64,000 nucleotides of DNA from DATAWK01 sp036267255. Lineage in GTDB: Bacteria > Acidobacteriota > Terriglobia > Terriglobales > Acidobacteriaceae. The stretch spans positions 518,023 through 582,022 of the forward strand of contig DATAWK010000043.1 of the NCBI GenBank assembly GCA_036267255.1. Direction: 5' to 3'. The notes under the pieces were generated by a model. That model had not been told where the DNA came from, made no database searches, and saw only the letters and a list, made by a program, of their open reading frames with translations. How positions within the stretch are numbered: position 1 is the stretch's first letter; every line of letters starts with the position of its first letter. Both the position numbers and the translations under genes were made by a program. Positions 37,089 through 46,736 of the stretch are shown one piece after another.

Positions 37089-40000
37089 TTGTGGATTGTT
37101 AAATTAGCACTAGATCGCCCATATACCTTCATCATCCTGGCTCTGCTCATCCTGATTATGAGCCCGGTGGCGATCCTGCGTACGCCGACCGACATCTTCC
37201 CGACAATTAACATTCCTGTGGTGGCCGTGGCGTGGCAGTACACGGGTCTCGATCCTGTTCAGATGGAAGGGCGGCTTACAACACCATACGAGAAAGCGCT
37301 CACCACGCTGGTGGACAACATTCAGCATATCGAGTCAGCCACATACGACGGCGTGGCAGTGGTTAAGATTTTTTTGCAGCCGGGCGCGAGCCTCGATACA
37401 GCAAATGCCCAGGTCACGGCGGTCTCGCAGTTCATGTTGCGGCAGCTTCCGCCCGGAACGCTCCCTCCGGAGATCATTAACTTCAGCGCTTCGAGTGTGC
37501 CGATTCTCCAATTAGGCGTCTCGGGCAACGGGCTGGATGAGCAGCAGCTTGCCGACCTCAGCCAGAACGCCGTGCGTCCTCCTCTGGTGACGGTGCCGGG
37601 TGCAGTTCTTCCGCTGCCGTATGGCGGCAAGCAGCCGCAGATCACAATCAGCATGGACGAGGCGAAGATGCAGTCGAAGGGCATTTCGCCGGGCGACATT
37701 CTGAACGCGATGAATGCGCAAAATGTGGTGATGCCGTCGGGAACGGCGAAGATTGGGACGGAGGAGTACGACGTCCGGTCAAATGCAGCACCCCGGACCA
37801 TGGAAGCACTCAACATGATGCCGGTCAAGGATGTGAACGGCACGATTGTCTATCTTCGCGATGTGGCGACGGTGAGCAATGGCGCAGCGTTTCAGACCAA
37901 CATTGTGCGGCAGGATGGCCGCCGCGGCGTGCTGATCAGCGTGCTTAAAGCCGGAAATGCGTCGACGTTGAGCGTAGTGAAGGGCATCCGTAATCTGTTG
38001 CCGCGCGTCGAGCAGACGGTTCCGCCGAACCTTAAGATTACGCCGCTCAGCGATCAGAGCGTATTTGTGCGTGCAGCAGTTTCCGGCGTAATTCGCGAAG
38101 CGGTGATTGCTGCAGCGCTCACGGCACTGATGATTCTGCTCTTTCTGGGAAGCTGGCGCTCGACCTTAATTATTGCTATCTCGATCCCGCTGTCGATCCT
38201 TACATCGGTGATTGTTCTGGGATTGATCGGGGAAACGATCAACACCATGACGCTCGGCGGCCTTGCGCTGGCTGTCGGCATTCTGGTGGACGATGCGACC
38301 GTCACAATTGAAAATATCGAACGCTTCCTCGAGAGCGGCTACGAGATGCGTGAAGCGATTCTAGATGGCGCAGCGCAGATCGCGGTGCCAGCACTGGTGT
38401 CTACACTTTGTATCTGCATCGTTTTTCTCCCGATGTTTTTTCTGAACGGCGTATCCCGCTACCTGTTCGTGCCGCTGGCGGAGGCTGTCATGTTCGCCAT
38501 GGTTGCCTCCTATATTCTTTCCCGCACGCTTGTACCGACGCTTGCCATGTATCTGCTTCGCGTAAAGGAGCATGGGCCAGCACGGAATCCCTTTGTGAGG
38601 TTCCAGCGCGGCTTTGAGAGCCTGTTCGAGCGTGTGCGCAGCTACTACCAGTTTTTGCTTACGCGTATTGTTTTTTCGCGCAAATATTTCGTACCGGGTT
38701 TTCTGCTGGTTTGCCTAAGCGCATTTCTGCTGATTCCGTTCCTCGGACAGGATTTCTTTCCCAGCTCCGATTCGGGCGAATTCATTCTGCACATCCGTGG
38801 CCGGACGGGCATGCGGATTGAAGAGACCGCGCGGCTGGCTGATCTGGTTGAGGCGTCGATCCGGGGAACAATTCCTGCGGGGGAGATCAACAATATCCTC
38901 GACAACCTCGGCCTTCCCTACAGCCCGATGAATACCATGCACAGCACGTCCGGCATTATTGGCGCCGAGGGCGGCGACATCATGGTTACGCTGAATGAGA
39001 AGCATCATCCAACAGCAGACTATGTTCGCGAGCTGCGGCAGAAACTTCCGCGCGAGTTTCCCGGGACACTGTTTTATTTTTTACCGGCCGATATCACAAC
39101 GCAGATTTTGAACTTCGGACTGCCCGCGCCTATCGACATTCAACTGCAGAGCAACGATCTTACGGCCAGTACCAAAGAGGCAACTGCGCTGCTGCGGCAA
39201 CTGCGCCAGGTTCCCGGCCTGACGGATCTTCGCATTCAACAACCGATGAATTATCCCACGCTTGATGTGGACATGGACCGCACGAAAGCGGAACAGGGCG
39301 GATATACAGCCCGCGACGTAGCCCAGAGCATGCTGAACAGTTTGAGCGGCAGCTTCCAGATTACGCCGATGTTCTTTTTGAACTACAAGAACGGCGTTGC
39401 ATACGACCTGGTTGCGCAAACGCCGCAATACGGCATGGACACGTTACAGGATATTCAAAATATCCCGATTAATTCATCCAGCCCCTCCAGCACTCCTCAA
39501 CGCGCAACACCGGAGGTACTGGGAGACCTGACGTCAATCCACCGGAGCGAGGAGCCGGCGGTAATCTCGCACTACAACATACGCCGCGTGGTTGATATAT
39601 ACGGTGCGGTACAGGACCGCGATCTCGGCTCGGTGGCAAAGGACGTGGAAGCGATTGTTCATCAGCAGCAAAAGAACCTGCCGCGCGGCATGTTTATCTC
39701 CATGCGTGGCCAGGTGCAGACGATGCGCAGCTCGTATGCTTCGCTGCTCGGGGGACTGGTGTTTGCCATTCTGCTGATCTACATGCTCATCGTGGTGAAT
39801 TTTCAGTCGTGGCTGGACCCGTTCATCATCATCACGGCACTCCCCGCTGCTCTGGCCGGCATTGTTGTCTTTCTTTTCCTTACGCACACCACATTGAGTG
39901 TGCCCGCGCTGATGGGCGCCATTATGTGCATGGGTGTGGCGACGGCGAACAGTATTCTTGTCGTTTCCTTTGCAAAGATGCGGCTTGCCGAGCACGGCGA

Positions 40001-40280
40001 CGCAATTCTTGCGGCGATTGAGGCTGGGGCCACGCGCTTCCGCCCGGTCTGCATGACCGCCCTCGCCATGATTATTGGCATGGTGCCGATGGCGCTGGGG
40101 CTCGGCGACGGCGGTGAGCAAAACGCTCCCCTGGGGCGCGCCGTGATTGGAGGCTTGATGTGCGCGACAGTGGCGACTCTGATCTTTGTACCGGCGGTCT
40201 TTGGGATGCTTCATGGCTTGAGGAAAGACCAATCAGACACTGCGCTGCCGGCGCACGACAATGAGCTGCAACACTCGTAG
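37089..40280 (+). CDS. RND multidrug efflux permease (AcrB/MdtB-like)
   Basis: 1063 residues from TTG 37089, supported by GGGAGG ten bases upstream and by the usual N-terminus WIVKLALDRPYTF; a TTG at 37053 is also in frame. Twelve membrane segments with two large periplasmic loops (about 30-330 and 550-860). GGLALAVGILVDDATVTIENIER in helix 4 carries the paired Asp residues of the proton relay. It exports toxic compounds using proton entry. The adaptor and outer-membrane channel genes follow directly, giving a full tripartite pump. Confidence 0.95.
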   Translation: MWIVKLALDRPYTFIILALLILIMSPVAILRTPTDIFPTINIPVVAVAWQYTGLDPVQMEGRLTTPYEKALTTLVDNIQHIESATYDGVAVVKIFLQPGASLDTANAQVTAVSQFMLRQLPPGTLPPEIINFSASSVPILQLGVSGNGLDEQQLADLSQNAVRPPLVTVPGAVLPLPYGGKQPQITISMDEAKMQSKGISPGDILNAMNAQNVVMPSGTAKIGTEEYDVRSNAAPRTMEALNMMPVKDVNGTIVYLRDVATVSNGAAFQTNIVRQDGRRGVLISVLKAGNASTLSVVKGIRNLLPRVEQTVPPNLKITPLSDQSVFVRAAVSGVIREAVIAAALTALMILLFLGSWRSTLIIAISIPLSILTSVIVLGLIGETINTMTLGGLALAVGILVDDATVTIENIERFLESGYEMREAILDGAAQIAVPALVSTLCICIVFLPMFFLNGVSRYLFVPLAEAVMFAMVASYILSRTLVPTLAMYLLRVKEHGPARNPFVRFQRGFESLFERVRSYYQFLLTRIVFSRKYFVPGFLLVCLSAFLLIPFLGQDFFPSSDSGEFILHIRGRTGMRIEETARLADLVEASIRGTIPAGEINNILDNLGLPYSPMNTMHSTSGIIGAEGGDIMVTLNEKHHPTADYVRELRQKLPREFPGTLFYFLPADITTQILNFGLPAPIDIQLQSNDLTASTKEATALLRQLRQVPGLTDLRIQQPMNYPTLDVDMDRTKAEQGGYTARDVAQSMLNSLSGSFQITPMFFLNYKNGVAYDLVAQTPQYGMDTLQDIQNIPINSSSPSSTPQRATPEVLGDLTSIHRSEEPAVISHYNIRRVVDIYGAVQDRDLGSVAKDVEAIVHQQQKNLPRGMFISMRGQVQTMRSSYASLLGGLVFAILLIYMLIVVNFQSWLDPFIIITALPAALAGIVVFLFLTHTTLSVPALMGAIMCMGVATANSILVVSFAKMRLAEHGDAILAAIEAGATRFRPVCMTALAMIIGMVPMALGLGDGGEQNAPLGRAVIGGLMCATVATLIFVPAVFGMLHGLRKDQSDTALPAHDNELQHS

Positions 40281-40335
40281 CAATTTGAAGGGCTCTTGGA
40301 GACGAATGACGGAAACCAGAACTGGAGTGAAGACA

Positions 40336-41598
40336 ATGCCACACGATGAACCGCATGACGAAGGGGTAAGAGACGCGCGGGAGAGCGAAATGCCAACTGA
40401 AGATCGCATGCCCGGTCACGAATCCCAGTCCAGTGCTCCCATTGTGCTGGACACAAACGGGAAGATTGGCCGCGGACCAATCATTGGCGGCATTCTTGTC
40501 GCGCTTGTGCTGGTTGTGTTTATATTGGTCGGCATCCGTTCGCGCGTGCATGCCGAAGAGAAGCTTTCTTCGACTACAAAACAGGAATCCATTCTGAGCG
40601 TAGCGGTGACCACTCCAGGCCAAAGAACGCAGCCACTTGAGATTACGCTGCCCGCGAATACGCAGGCCTATATTGATACGCCGATCTATGCCCGCACCAG
40701 CGGTTACCTGCTGCACTGGTATGCGGATATTGGTACTCATGTCCAAAAGGGACAGGTGCTCGCCGACATTCAAACACCAGAACTGGACCAGCAGGTCGAT
40801 CAGGCACAGTCAGACCTTGCCACCGCGCAGGCGAACTTTGAGATTGCGCAGATAACGGCCGAGCGCTGGGAAAAGCTGCTTGCGAAAAACGCTGTCTCCC
40901 GGCAGGAGGCGGATCAGGCGACGAGTGACCTGAGCGCACGCAGGTCGTCGCTATCTGCAGCACAAGCCAACCTGCGCCGTCTGCAGCAACTGCAAAGCTA
41001 CGAGAAAGTCTATGCGCCGTTTGACGGCGTGATTACGGCACGCAACGTGGATATCGGTTCGCTGATACAGGCTGGCGACAGCAATTCGCCGCAGGCACAG
41101 CTCTTTCACATGGCCGCGACGAATAAGCTGCGTCTGTTTGTTCCGGTTCCAGAGGTTTATGCCAACGATGCACGCAATGGAAATCGCGTGGATGTTACGT
41201 CGGATGCTGATCCAAATGAAAAGTTTTATGGAACCATCGTCCGCAATTCTGATTCGATTGATCTTTCCACCCGTACATTAAATGTGGAAGTCGATGTCAA
41301 TAATGAGAACCATAAGCTGCTGCCCGGCCAGTACGCCTTTGTTCACCTATTGATTCCGCCATCGAGCTCATCTCTGACGCTTCCCTCGAATACATTGTTG
41401 TTCCGCGCAGAGGGGTTGCGTGTGGGAGTTGTGAAAAATGGCCGCGTGCAACTGGTCCCAGTGCAGATTGGCCACGACTACGGCGCCAAGGTGGAGATCA
41501 TTGCCGGACTTTCACCCCACGATCAGATTATTCTCAACCCCTCTGACTCGCTTACCCAGGGAGAGCGCGTGCAAGTTATGAAGGGAGACGGAGAATGA
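40336..41598 (+). CDS. RND efflux periplasmic adaptor (HlyD/AcrA family)
   Basis: 420 residues from ATG 40336 (GGAG eight bases upstream); ATG 40306 and ATG 40261 are in-frame alternatives. An acidic cytoplasmic N-terminus is followed by one membrane anchor (IIGGILVALVLVVFILVGI). The lipoyl halves, an alpha hairpin of about 55 residues (DQAQSDLATAQANFEIAQ to ANLRRLQQLQ) and a beta barrel follow. It bridges the permease and the outer-membrane channel. The stop overlaps the next start by four bases (ATGA). Confidence 0.94.
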   Translation: MPHDEPHDEGVRDARESEMPTEDRMPGHESQSSAPIVLDTNGKIGRGPIIGGILVALVLVVFILVGIRSRVHAEEKLSSTTKQESILSVAVTTPGQRTQPLEITLPANTQAYIDTPIYARTSGYLLHWYADIGTHVQKGQVLADIQTPELDQQVDQAQSDLATAQANFEIAQITAERWEKLLAKNAVSRQEADQATSDLSARRSSLSAAQANLRRLQQLQSYEKVYAPFDGVITARNVDIGSLIQAGDSNSPQAQLFHMAATNKLRLFVPVPEVYANDARNGNRVDVTSDADPNEKFYGTIVRNSDSIDLSTRTLNVEVDVNNENHKLLPGQYAFVHLLIPPSSSSLTLPSNTLLFRAEGLRVGVVKNGRVQLVPVQIGHDYGAKVEIIAGLSPHDQIILNPSDSLTQGERVQVMKGDGE

Positions 41599-43055
41599 GG
41601 AGGGCCTCGTTCCTGGCGATTACGCTGGGGCTGCTGCTGCTGGCCGGATGCATGGTCGGGCCCAACTATAAGAGGCCCGCAGCCATCGCCGCACCAGCCT
41701 TCAAGGAAGCGCCGCCGCCATCTTCAACGGCAAGCGATGGATGGGCTCCGGGCCAGCCTCAGGACTCCAGACTGAAGGGTGACTGGTGGACGATGTTCGG
41801 CGATCCCCAGTTAAATACACTTGAGGTCCAGGTGGACACTGCCAACCAAACGCTCAAGTCGGCAGATGCGAATTTTCGCGCCGCCCGCGCCCAGATCGGC
41901 TATGCGCGCTCGCATGAGGCACCCACGATTGGGGTCGGGCCGAGCATCGGCAGTGTACGCGACTCGGCCAATCAGCCGTACTTTCCTTCCAATCAGGCAA
42001 ACAACGGATCTGGCGATTTTATTCTTCCAGTCGATCTTGACTATGAAATTGATCTTTGGGGCCGCATTCGGCGCAGTGTAACCGAGGCGCGTGAGCAGGC
42101 TCAGGCCAGCGACGCAGATCTTGAGAATGTGCGACTCAGCCTCCACGCCGAGCTTGCGATGGACTACTTTGGACTCCGCACCGCCGATGCGCAGATCAAG
42201 TTGCTCGAAGACACAGTAAAGGCCTACCAGCAGGCGTTGCAGCTCACTGAGGATCGCTTTGAGGGAGGAGCCGCGCCGAAGTCAGATGTGACGCAGGCCC
42301 AGACACAGCTCGATCAGGCACGGGTGCAGCTCACCGACCTTGGGGTGCAGAGAGCGCAATATGAGCACGCGATTGCCGTACTGATCGGCGAGCCACCGGC
42401 GAAGCTCACCCTACCTCCCGATCCGCTCAACTATCAACCTCCGGCACTTCCGCACATCCCTGGAATGGTTCCGGCAACTCTGCTCGAGCGGCGCCCTGAC
42501 ATTGCGGGAGAAGAGCGCAGGATGGCTTCCGCCAATGAAGAAATCGGCATCGCGCAGGCGGCATATTATCCGACCCTTTCGTTGAGCGCGATTGCGGGCT
42601 TTCAGGGAACTTCCGCATTGAACTGGTTTAACTGGCCGAGCCGTTTCTGGGCGGTTGGCCCAGATTTATCGGAGACGCTCTTCGACGCTGGAAGGCGACG
42701 CGCCACGAAGCAGATTACCGAAGCTCAATACGACGCGATCGTTGCGAACTACCAGCAGACCGTGCTCACCGCGTTCCAGCAGGTCGAGGACAACCTCGCG
42801 GCCCTGCGTGTCCTCACCACAGAAGCCCGGCAGCAGCACGAAGCTACCGCTTCCGCCGAGCAATCCCTCAGCCTCTTTCAAACCCGTTATGAAGGCGGAG
42901 TCGATACTTATCTGCAGGTTGTCACCTGGCAGACCGCCGCACTGAACAACGAGCGAAACGATCTGGATATTATGCAACGCCGCCTGGATGCAAGTGTTCT
43001 ATTGATCAAAGCACTCGGCGGAGGGTGGGACACGACAAAGCTTCCAATGCGTTAA
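41595..43055 (+). CDS. RND efflux outer-membrane lipoprotein (NodT/OprM family)
   Basis: 486 residues. Lipobox LLAGC with lipidated C19, followed by MVGPNYKRP, the standard start of NodT-type channels. Two TolC-type repeats make up the rest, with DYEIDLWGRIRR and PDLSETLFDAGRRR as family landmarks. Completes the pump with the two preceding genes; the ATGA overlap implies coupled translation. Confidence 0.95.
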   Translation: MRRASFLAITLGLLLLAGCMVGPNYKRPAAIAAPAFKEAPPPSSTASDGWAPGQPQDSRLKGDWWTMFGDPQLNTLEVQVDTANQTLKSADANFRAARAQIGYARSHEAPTIGVGPSIGSVRDSANQPYFPSNQANNGSGDFILPVDLDYEIDLWGRIRRSVTEAREQAQASDADLENVRLSLHAELAMDYFGLRTADAQIKLLEDTVKAYQQALQLTEDRFEGGAAPKSDVTQAQTQLDQARVQLTDLGVQRAQYEHAIAVLIGEPPAKLTLPPDPLNYQPPALPHIPGMVPATLLERRPDIAGEERRMASANEEIGIAQAAYYPTLSLSAIAGFQGTSALNWFNWPSRFWAVGPDLSETLFDAGRRRATKQITEAQYDAIVANYQQTVLTAFQQVEDNLAALRVLTTEARQQHEATASAEQSLSLFQTRYEGGVDTYLQVVTWQTAALNNERNDLDIMQRRLDASVLLIKALGGGWDTTKLPMR

Positions 43056-43082
43056 GCCACGCCACAAGGTTGACTATATGAT

Positions 43083-43155
43083 CGGAATCAGGTGGGGACC
43101 TTACGCAACTCTTGACGAGCTTTCGCCCTCGTTCTAGAGGGTGATTCCGTTGCGT
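43083..43155 (+). repeat. Two interlocked inverted repeats after the efflux operon
   Basis: CGGAATCA (43083-43090) pairs with TGATTCCG (43142-43149), and ACGCAAC (43103-43109) pairs with GTTGCGT (43149-43155). The order is crossed rather than nested, so the stems are alternative or pseudoknot-like. A small CCCTC/GAGGG hairpin lies inside. It may serve as a 3' end or terminator. Confidence 0.35.
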
Positions 43156-43259
43156 GACTTGACCGGCTCACCCTCCGAACGAAATATTGGCCATTTCGAG
43201 GGTACTTTTTGAGACCGTGAAGGGGGCAGTCCTTACGGGCCGCTCTAAGCAGAAGCGAA

Positions 43260-43275
43260 GGATGCCGCGGCATCC
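43260..43275. promoter_or_regulatory. Perfect 16-bp palindrome next to the cupin ribosome binding site
   Basis: GGATGCCGCGGCATCC is followed immediately by AAGGAG (43276-43281) and then ATG 43288. It could be a repressor operator or an RNA hairpin stacking against the binding site. Confidence 0.5.
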
Positions 43276-43287
43276 AAGGAGCATTTT

Positions 43288-43737
43288 ATGCAGCATCCAT
43301 CCATTCGTGTAATCCACCCGGAACAGTTCAACGCAGCGACTGCACAAACGCCGGGATCACAGCGTTTTGCCGCAGTCCATCCGGGAGCCGTCCAGGAGTC
43401 ACCTATGTGGGGAGGCCTCTTCCTCGTTGAGCCGGGAGCCCGGACGGGAATTCACCACCACGGAGAGCAGCACACGATCACCTATGTCCTGAGCGGCTCT
43501 TCTTACGTTCGGTGGGGTGATCGCGGGGAGTTTCATGCCACCCTGCACACGGGGGATTTCCTCTTCGTCCCGGCATGGCTTCCACACCAGGAGATCAATC
43601 CTTCAAACGACACCCCGTTCCAATGGGTTGTTGTTCGCAGCACTTCCGAACCCATCGTTGTAAATCTGCCCGACGACTTCTGGGATGACATCAACCTGGT
43701 TTCGGCGCATTTGCGCGTCGACAACAAACAACATTGA
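43288..43737 (+). CDS. Cupin-domain protein
   Basis: 149 residues, single conserved beta-barrel. The metal-site motifs are GIHHHGEQHTI (three His and a Glu) and a second half with FLFVPAWLPHQEI (His). Small cupins of this type act as dioxygenases, isomerases or metal-dependent sensors; no substrate is evident. It is 25 bases upstream of an aldo-keto reductase on the same strand, so both probably act on the same small molecule. AAGGAG lies six bases before the start. Confidence 0.85.
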   Translation: MQHPSIRVIHPEQFNAATAQTPGSQRFAAVHPGAVQESPMWGGLFLVEPGARTGIHHHGEQHTITYVLSGSSYVRWGDRGEFHATLHTGDFLFVPAWLPHQEINPSNDTPFQWVVVRSTSEPIVVNLPDDFWDDINLVSAHLRVDNKQH

Positions 43738-43762
43738 GCAGGTCGAGAGAAAAGGAGATGTG

Positions 43763-44794
43763 ATGAGTTATATACCCAATGCGAAGCGGTATGACGGAGC
43801 GATATTCAGGCGGTGTGGACGATCGGGAATTGTTCTACCTCCGATTTCTCTCGGATTGTGGCAGAACTTCGGAGGCGTCAATGTCTTCGAGACAGGTCGG
43901 GCGGTAATTCGACGCGCATTCGACCGAGGTGTGACACATTTCGATCTGGCAAATAACTACGGGCCGCCCTATGGGTCAGCCGAGGAGAACTTCGGAGAGA
44001 TTCTGCGGAAGGATTTTCGCAGTCACCGAAATGAGCTTTTGATTTCGACCAAAGCGGGATGGGATATGTGGCCGGGACCCTATGGCGTGGGAGGCTCGCG
44101 CAAATATCTGCTTGCGTCTCTGGACGAAAGCCTGGCCCGCATGGGGCTCGACTATGTCGATATCTTCTATTCCCACCGGCCGAGCATGGATGTTCCGCTG
44201 GAAGAGACCATGGGCGCATTGGTGCAAGCAGTTCGGCAAGGCAAGACTTTGTATGTGGGCATTTCCTCGTATAGTCCCGAACGGACGCGCGAAGCGGCAG
44301 CAATCTTAAAGAAAGAAGGAGTCCCTCTGCTGATTCATCAGCCGTCATACTCGATGCTGAATCGCTGGGTGGAGAAGGAACTCCTCGACACACTGGGGGA
44401 TCTCGGTGTCGGCTGTATTGCATTCTCTCCACTGGCTCAGGGGCTGTTGACGAACAAGTATCTGAACGGAGTGCCCCAAAGCTCGCGCGCAAATGAAGGA
44501 CCGTCGTTTCAAAGAGAGTTTCTGAGCGAAGAGAATCTTAAGCGGGTGCGGGCACTGGACGAAATTGCACGTAGACGCGGACAGTCTCTGGCCCAGATGG
44601 CAATCGCATGGGTCCTGCGCGACAAGAGGGTAACCTCGGCGCTGATCGGAGCCCGCAACGTGGAGCAGCTCGATAACTCGCTCGATGCGGCGAAGCAGCT
44701 CCAGTTCACAGATGCAGAACTGATGGAGATTGATCGCTTTGCACAAGACGGATCGATTGATATTTGGAGAGACGCCCGAGTGGGGATCGCGTAG
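43763..44794 (+). CDS. Aldo/keto reductase, YghZ (L-glyceraldehyde-3-phosphate reductase)-like
   Basis: 343 residues from ATG 43763 with AAGGAG close upstream; the frame extends to 43685 but overlaps the cupin. The AKR catalytic tetrad is D61, Y66, K97 and H138 (THFDLANNYG, STKAGW, YSHRP). Length and the phrases YGPPYGSAEENFG and SPLAQGLLTNKYL match the AKR14/YghZ group, which reduces aldehydes such as L-glyceraldehyde-3-phosphate or methylglyoxal with NADPH. Confidence 0.92.
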   Translation: MSYIPNAKRYDGAIFRRCGRSGIVLPPISLGLWQNFGGVNVFETGRAVIRRAFDRGVTHFDLANNYGPPYGSAEENFGEILRKDFRSHRNELLISTKAGWDMWPGPYGVGGSRKYLLASLDESLARMGLDYVDIFYSHRPSMDVPLEETMGALVQAVRQGKTLYVGISSYSPERTREAAAILKKEGVPLLIHQPSYSMLNRWVEKELLDTLGDLGVGCIAFSPLAQGLLTNKYLNGVPQSSRANEGPSFQREFLSEENLKRVRALDEIARRRGQSLAQMAIAWVLRDKRVTSALIGARNVEQLDNSLDAAKQLQFTDAELMEIDRFAQDGSIDIWRDARVGIA

Positions 44795-44841
44795 CGGCAC
44801 GACTTTCGAGGAATCACCCTCAATTCGAGTGGTATGTTCCA

Positions 44842-45708
44842 TCAATGCGTGACAGGCGTGGTGTGCATCAGGTGCAAAAAAAGAGGCGCATCTGAATCTA
44901 CGTCGGCACGGCGCACGAGCCATAAGGTCTTATAGACCTCAGGCTCCAGCCGGCACGCAACAAGCCGGCCTTCTCGAATCTCTGAAGCGCAGGATGACGC
45001 CAGCACAACCGAAATGCCTAATCCGGCTGCGACGGAGCGTTTTACGGCTTCTGTGCTGCCCAACTCCATGGATGGAGCAGGCAAAGCTACGCCGTTGCAG
45101 AGCATTTCGCGAAGCAAACGTCCCGTGCCGGTGCCGGGTTCTCCGCCGATCATTTGTGTGTCGCGAAGATCGGAGAATGTCACCGCATGGCGGGAAGCCC
45201 AGGCGTGTCCGGGTGGGGCGATGACCACCATCGGTTCCTGGCGCCACGGAATCGCGATCATTCCTGGGCGTGGCACACACCACTCGAGCAGGCCGATATC
45301 TACCTGGCCGGTTGCAATCGCCTCGATAATTTCCGGGTTGGTGCCGATGCGTAGCGCTGGTGTGGGTTGCTCCGCGCAGAATGACGCGAGCAATTGCGGC
45401 AGTAGATACACGCCGATGTTTGAGCAGGCCCCCAAACGTGCAGGCGGAAAAAGCATCTGGCTGGCTTGCTTGTCTGATTCGAGCAACGACCTGGCAATTG
45501 GCGCCAGCCGTCGACCCAAGGCGGTCGGCACGCAACCGCTCGTGCTTCGTTCGATCAGCCGGCCGCCGATGTGCGCCTCGAGCCGCTGGATATGCTGTGT
45601 GACTGTTGGCTGCGACAGAGACAGTTGTTTGGCGGCAGCGCGAAAACTGCCGCTTTCGACGAGTGCCAGCCAGCTCTCGACCTGTTCAAGATTCAGCCGC
45701 CGCTTCAC
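44842..45708 (-). CDS. ptxE: LysR-family regulator of the phosphite operon
   Basis: 288 residues. HTH at residues 1-60 (VESWLALVESGSFRAAAKQLSLSQPTVTQHI) then an effector domain. It starts at GTG 45708 in a four-base GTGA overlap with the stop of ptxD, so it is the last gene of the operon. This matches the position of ptxE, a LysR gene, after ptxD in Pseudomonas stutzeri. The symbol rests on position and family, not on sequence identity. Confidence 0.8.
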   Translation of the reverse strand: MKRRLNLEQVESWLALVESGSFRAAAKQLSLSQPTVTQHIQRLEAHIGGRLIERSTSGCVPTALGRRLAPIARSLLESDKQASQMLFPPARLGACSNIGVYLLPQLLASFCAEQPTPALRIGTNPEIIEAIATGQVDIGLLEWCVPRPGMIAIPWRQEPMVVIAPPGHAWASRHAVTFSDLRDTQMIGGEPGTGTGRLLREMLCNGVALPAPSMELGSTEAVKRSVAAGLGISVVLASSCASEIREGRLVACRLEPEVYKTLWLVRRADVDSDAPLFLHLMHTTPVTH

Positions 45709-46736
45709 GACGAAACTCCGTCCGGCAGGTTAAGAGCGTCGCGCGGCGCCAGCCCGTGCGCCCAATCGACAATGTTGCCGGCGGCGCGCAATTCGATCTC
45801 CCGTCGAACGCGCTCGACCGCCGACCCAAGATGGGGAGTGAAGAGCGTCGCTGGATGGTGCAGCAGTCCGGGGAGGATACGCGCCGGGTGGTCCGCAACG
45901 GACAAGTCCTCGCACTCAAACACGTCTGCCGCATAACCGCCGAGCTGTCCTGACTTCAGCGCTTGCAAAACCGCCGCCTCTTCCACCACCGAGCCGCGAG
46001 ATGGATTGATGAGCAGCATTCCTTTTTTGCAGTTAGCGAGCGCGCGGCCATCGAGCAGGTGGTGCGACTCCGCATTCAGTGGCATGGCGACAATTACGTA
46101 GTCGCATTGTGTCAGCAGTGTGCCCAAATCGCAGCGGGTCAGCTGCAAGCGTCTTGCCGTGGCAGCCGGTACCGCGCGCCTGTCGCAGTAGAGCAGTCGG
46201 GCCCCAAATGCATGCAGGCGCTCGGCCACCGCCAAGCCAATCATACCGAGTCCTAGAAAGCCGATGGTGCTTCCATGTATTCCAACACCATAGAGTTCCG
46301 GCCGCCAGCGCGAAACTCCCCGCGTCCGCACCCAGGAGTCGCCGGTGCGGATCTTGCGAGCGAGAGCGATCATCAGGCCGATGGTGAGCTCCGCAGTAGG
46401 AATCGTGAGCAGGTCGGGGACATTGCTGACCCATATTCCGTGGCGGGTGCATGCTTCCAGGTCAAGATTGTCGTAACCCTTGAGGGCCCCCGCGATGATG
46501 CGCAGCCTTGGAGCTTTGGCCAGCCACGCCTCATCGACCGCATCCGGCATGAATGCAAGAAAGGCATTCGCGCCCGATGCCAGTCGATTCAATTGCGGGC
46601 GCATAAATCGCTCGGCGGGATTTGGTGCGTAGACCTTCCCTACCTTTGCCAACGCGGTCTTAGTCTCCGTAAAAACACGATGGCTGGCAAGGATCGATGT
46701 ATCAGCCGGGACCGATCGAACAGCGCGCTTCCTCAT
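45705..46736 (-). CDS. ptxD: Phosphite dehydrogenase (NAD-dependent)
   Basis: 343 residues from ATG 46736, which overlaps the permease stop by four bases. It oxidises phosphite to phosphate with NAD. D-2-hydroxyacid dehydrogenase fold with GLGMIG (162-167) in the NAD domain. Compared from memory with P. stutzeri PtxD, M63, K86, W144, Y149, R247, H302, S305 and R311 correspond to M53, K76, W134, Y139, R237, H292, S295 and R301, a constant offset of 10; E276 matches E266. AFMPD, ALKGYDN and PDLLT.PTAEL are near identical. The cofactor-specificity pair is D185-R186, where PtxD has E175-A176. Longer upstream frame to 47444 is a shadow. Confidence 0.9.
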   Translation of the reverse strand: MRKRAVRSVPADTSILASHRVFTETKTALAKVGKVYAPNPAERFMRPQLNRLASGANAFLAFMPDAVDEAWLAKAPRLRIIAGALKGYDNLDLEACTRHGIWVSNVPDLLTIPTAELTIGLMIALARKIRTGDSWVRTRGVSRWRPELYGVGIHGSTIGFLGLGMIGLAVAERLHAFGARLLYCDRRAVPAATARRLQLTRCDLGTLLTQCDYVIVAMPLNAESHHLLDGRALANCKKGMLLINPSRGSVVEEAAVLQALKSGQLGGYAADVFECEDLSVADHPARILPGLLHHPATLFTPHLGSAVERVRREIELRAAGNIVDWAHGLAPRDALNLPDGVSS

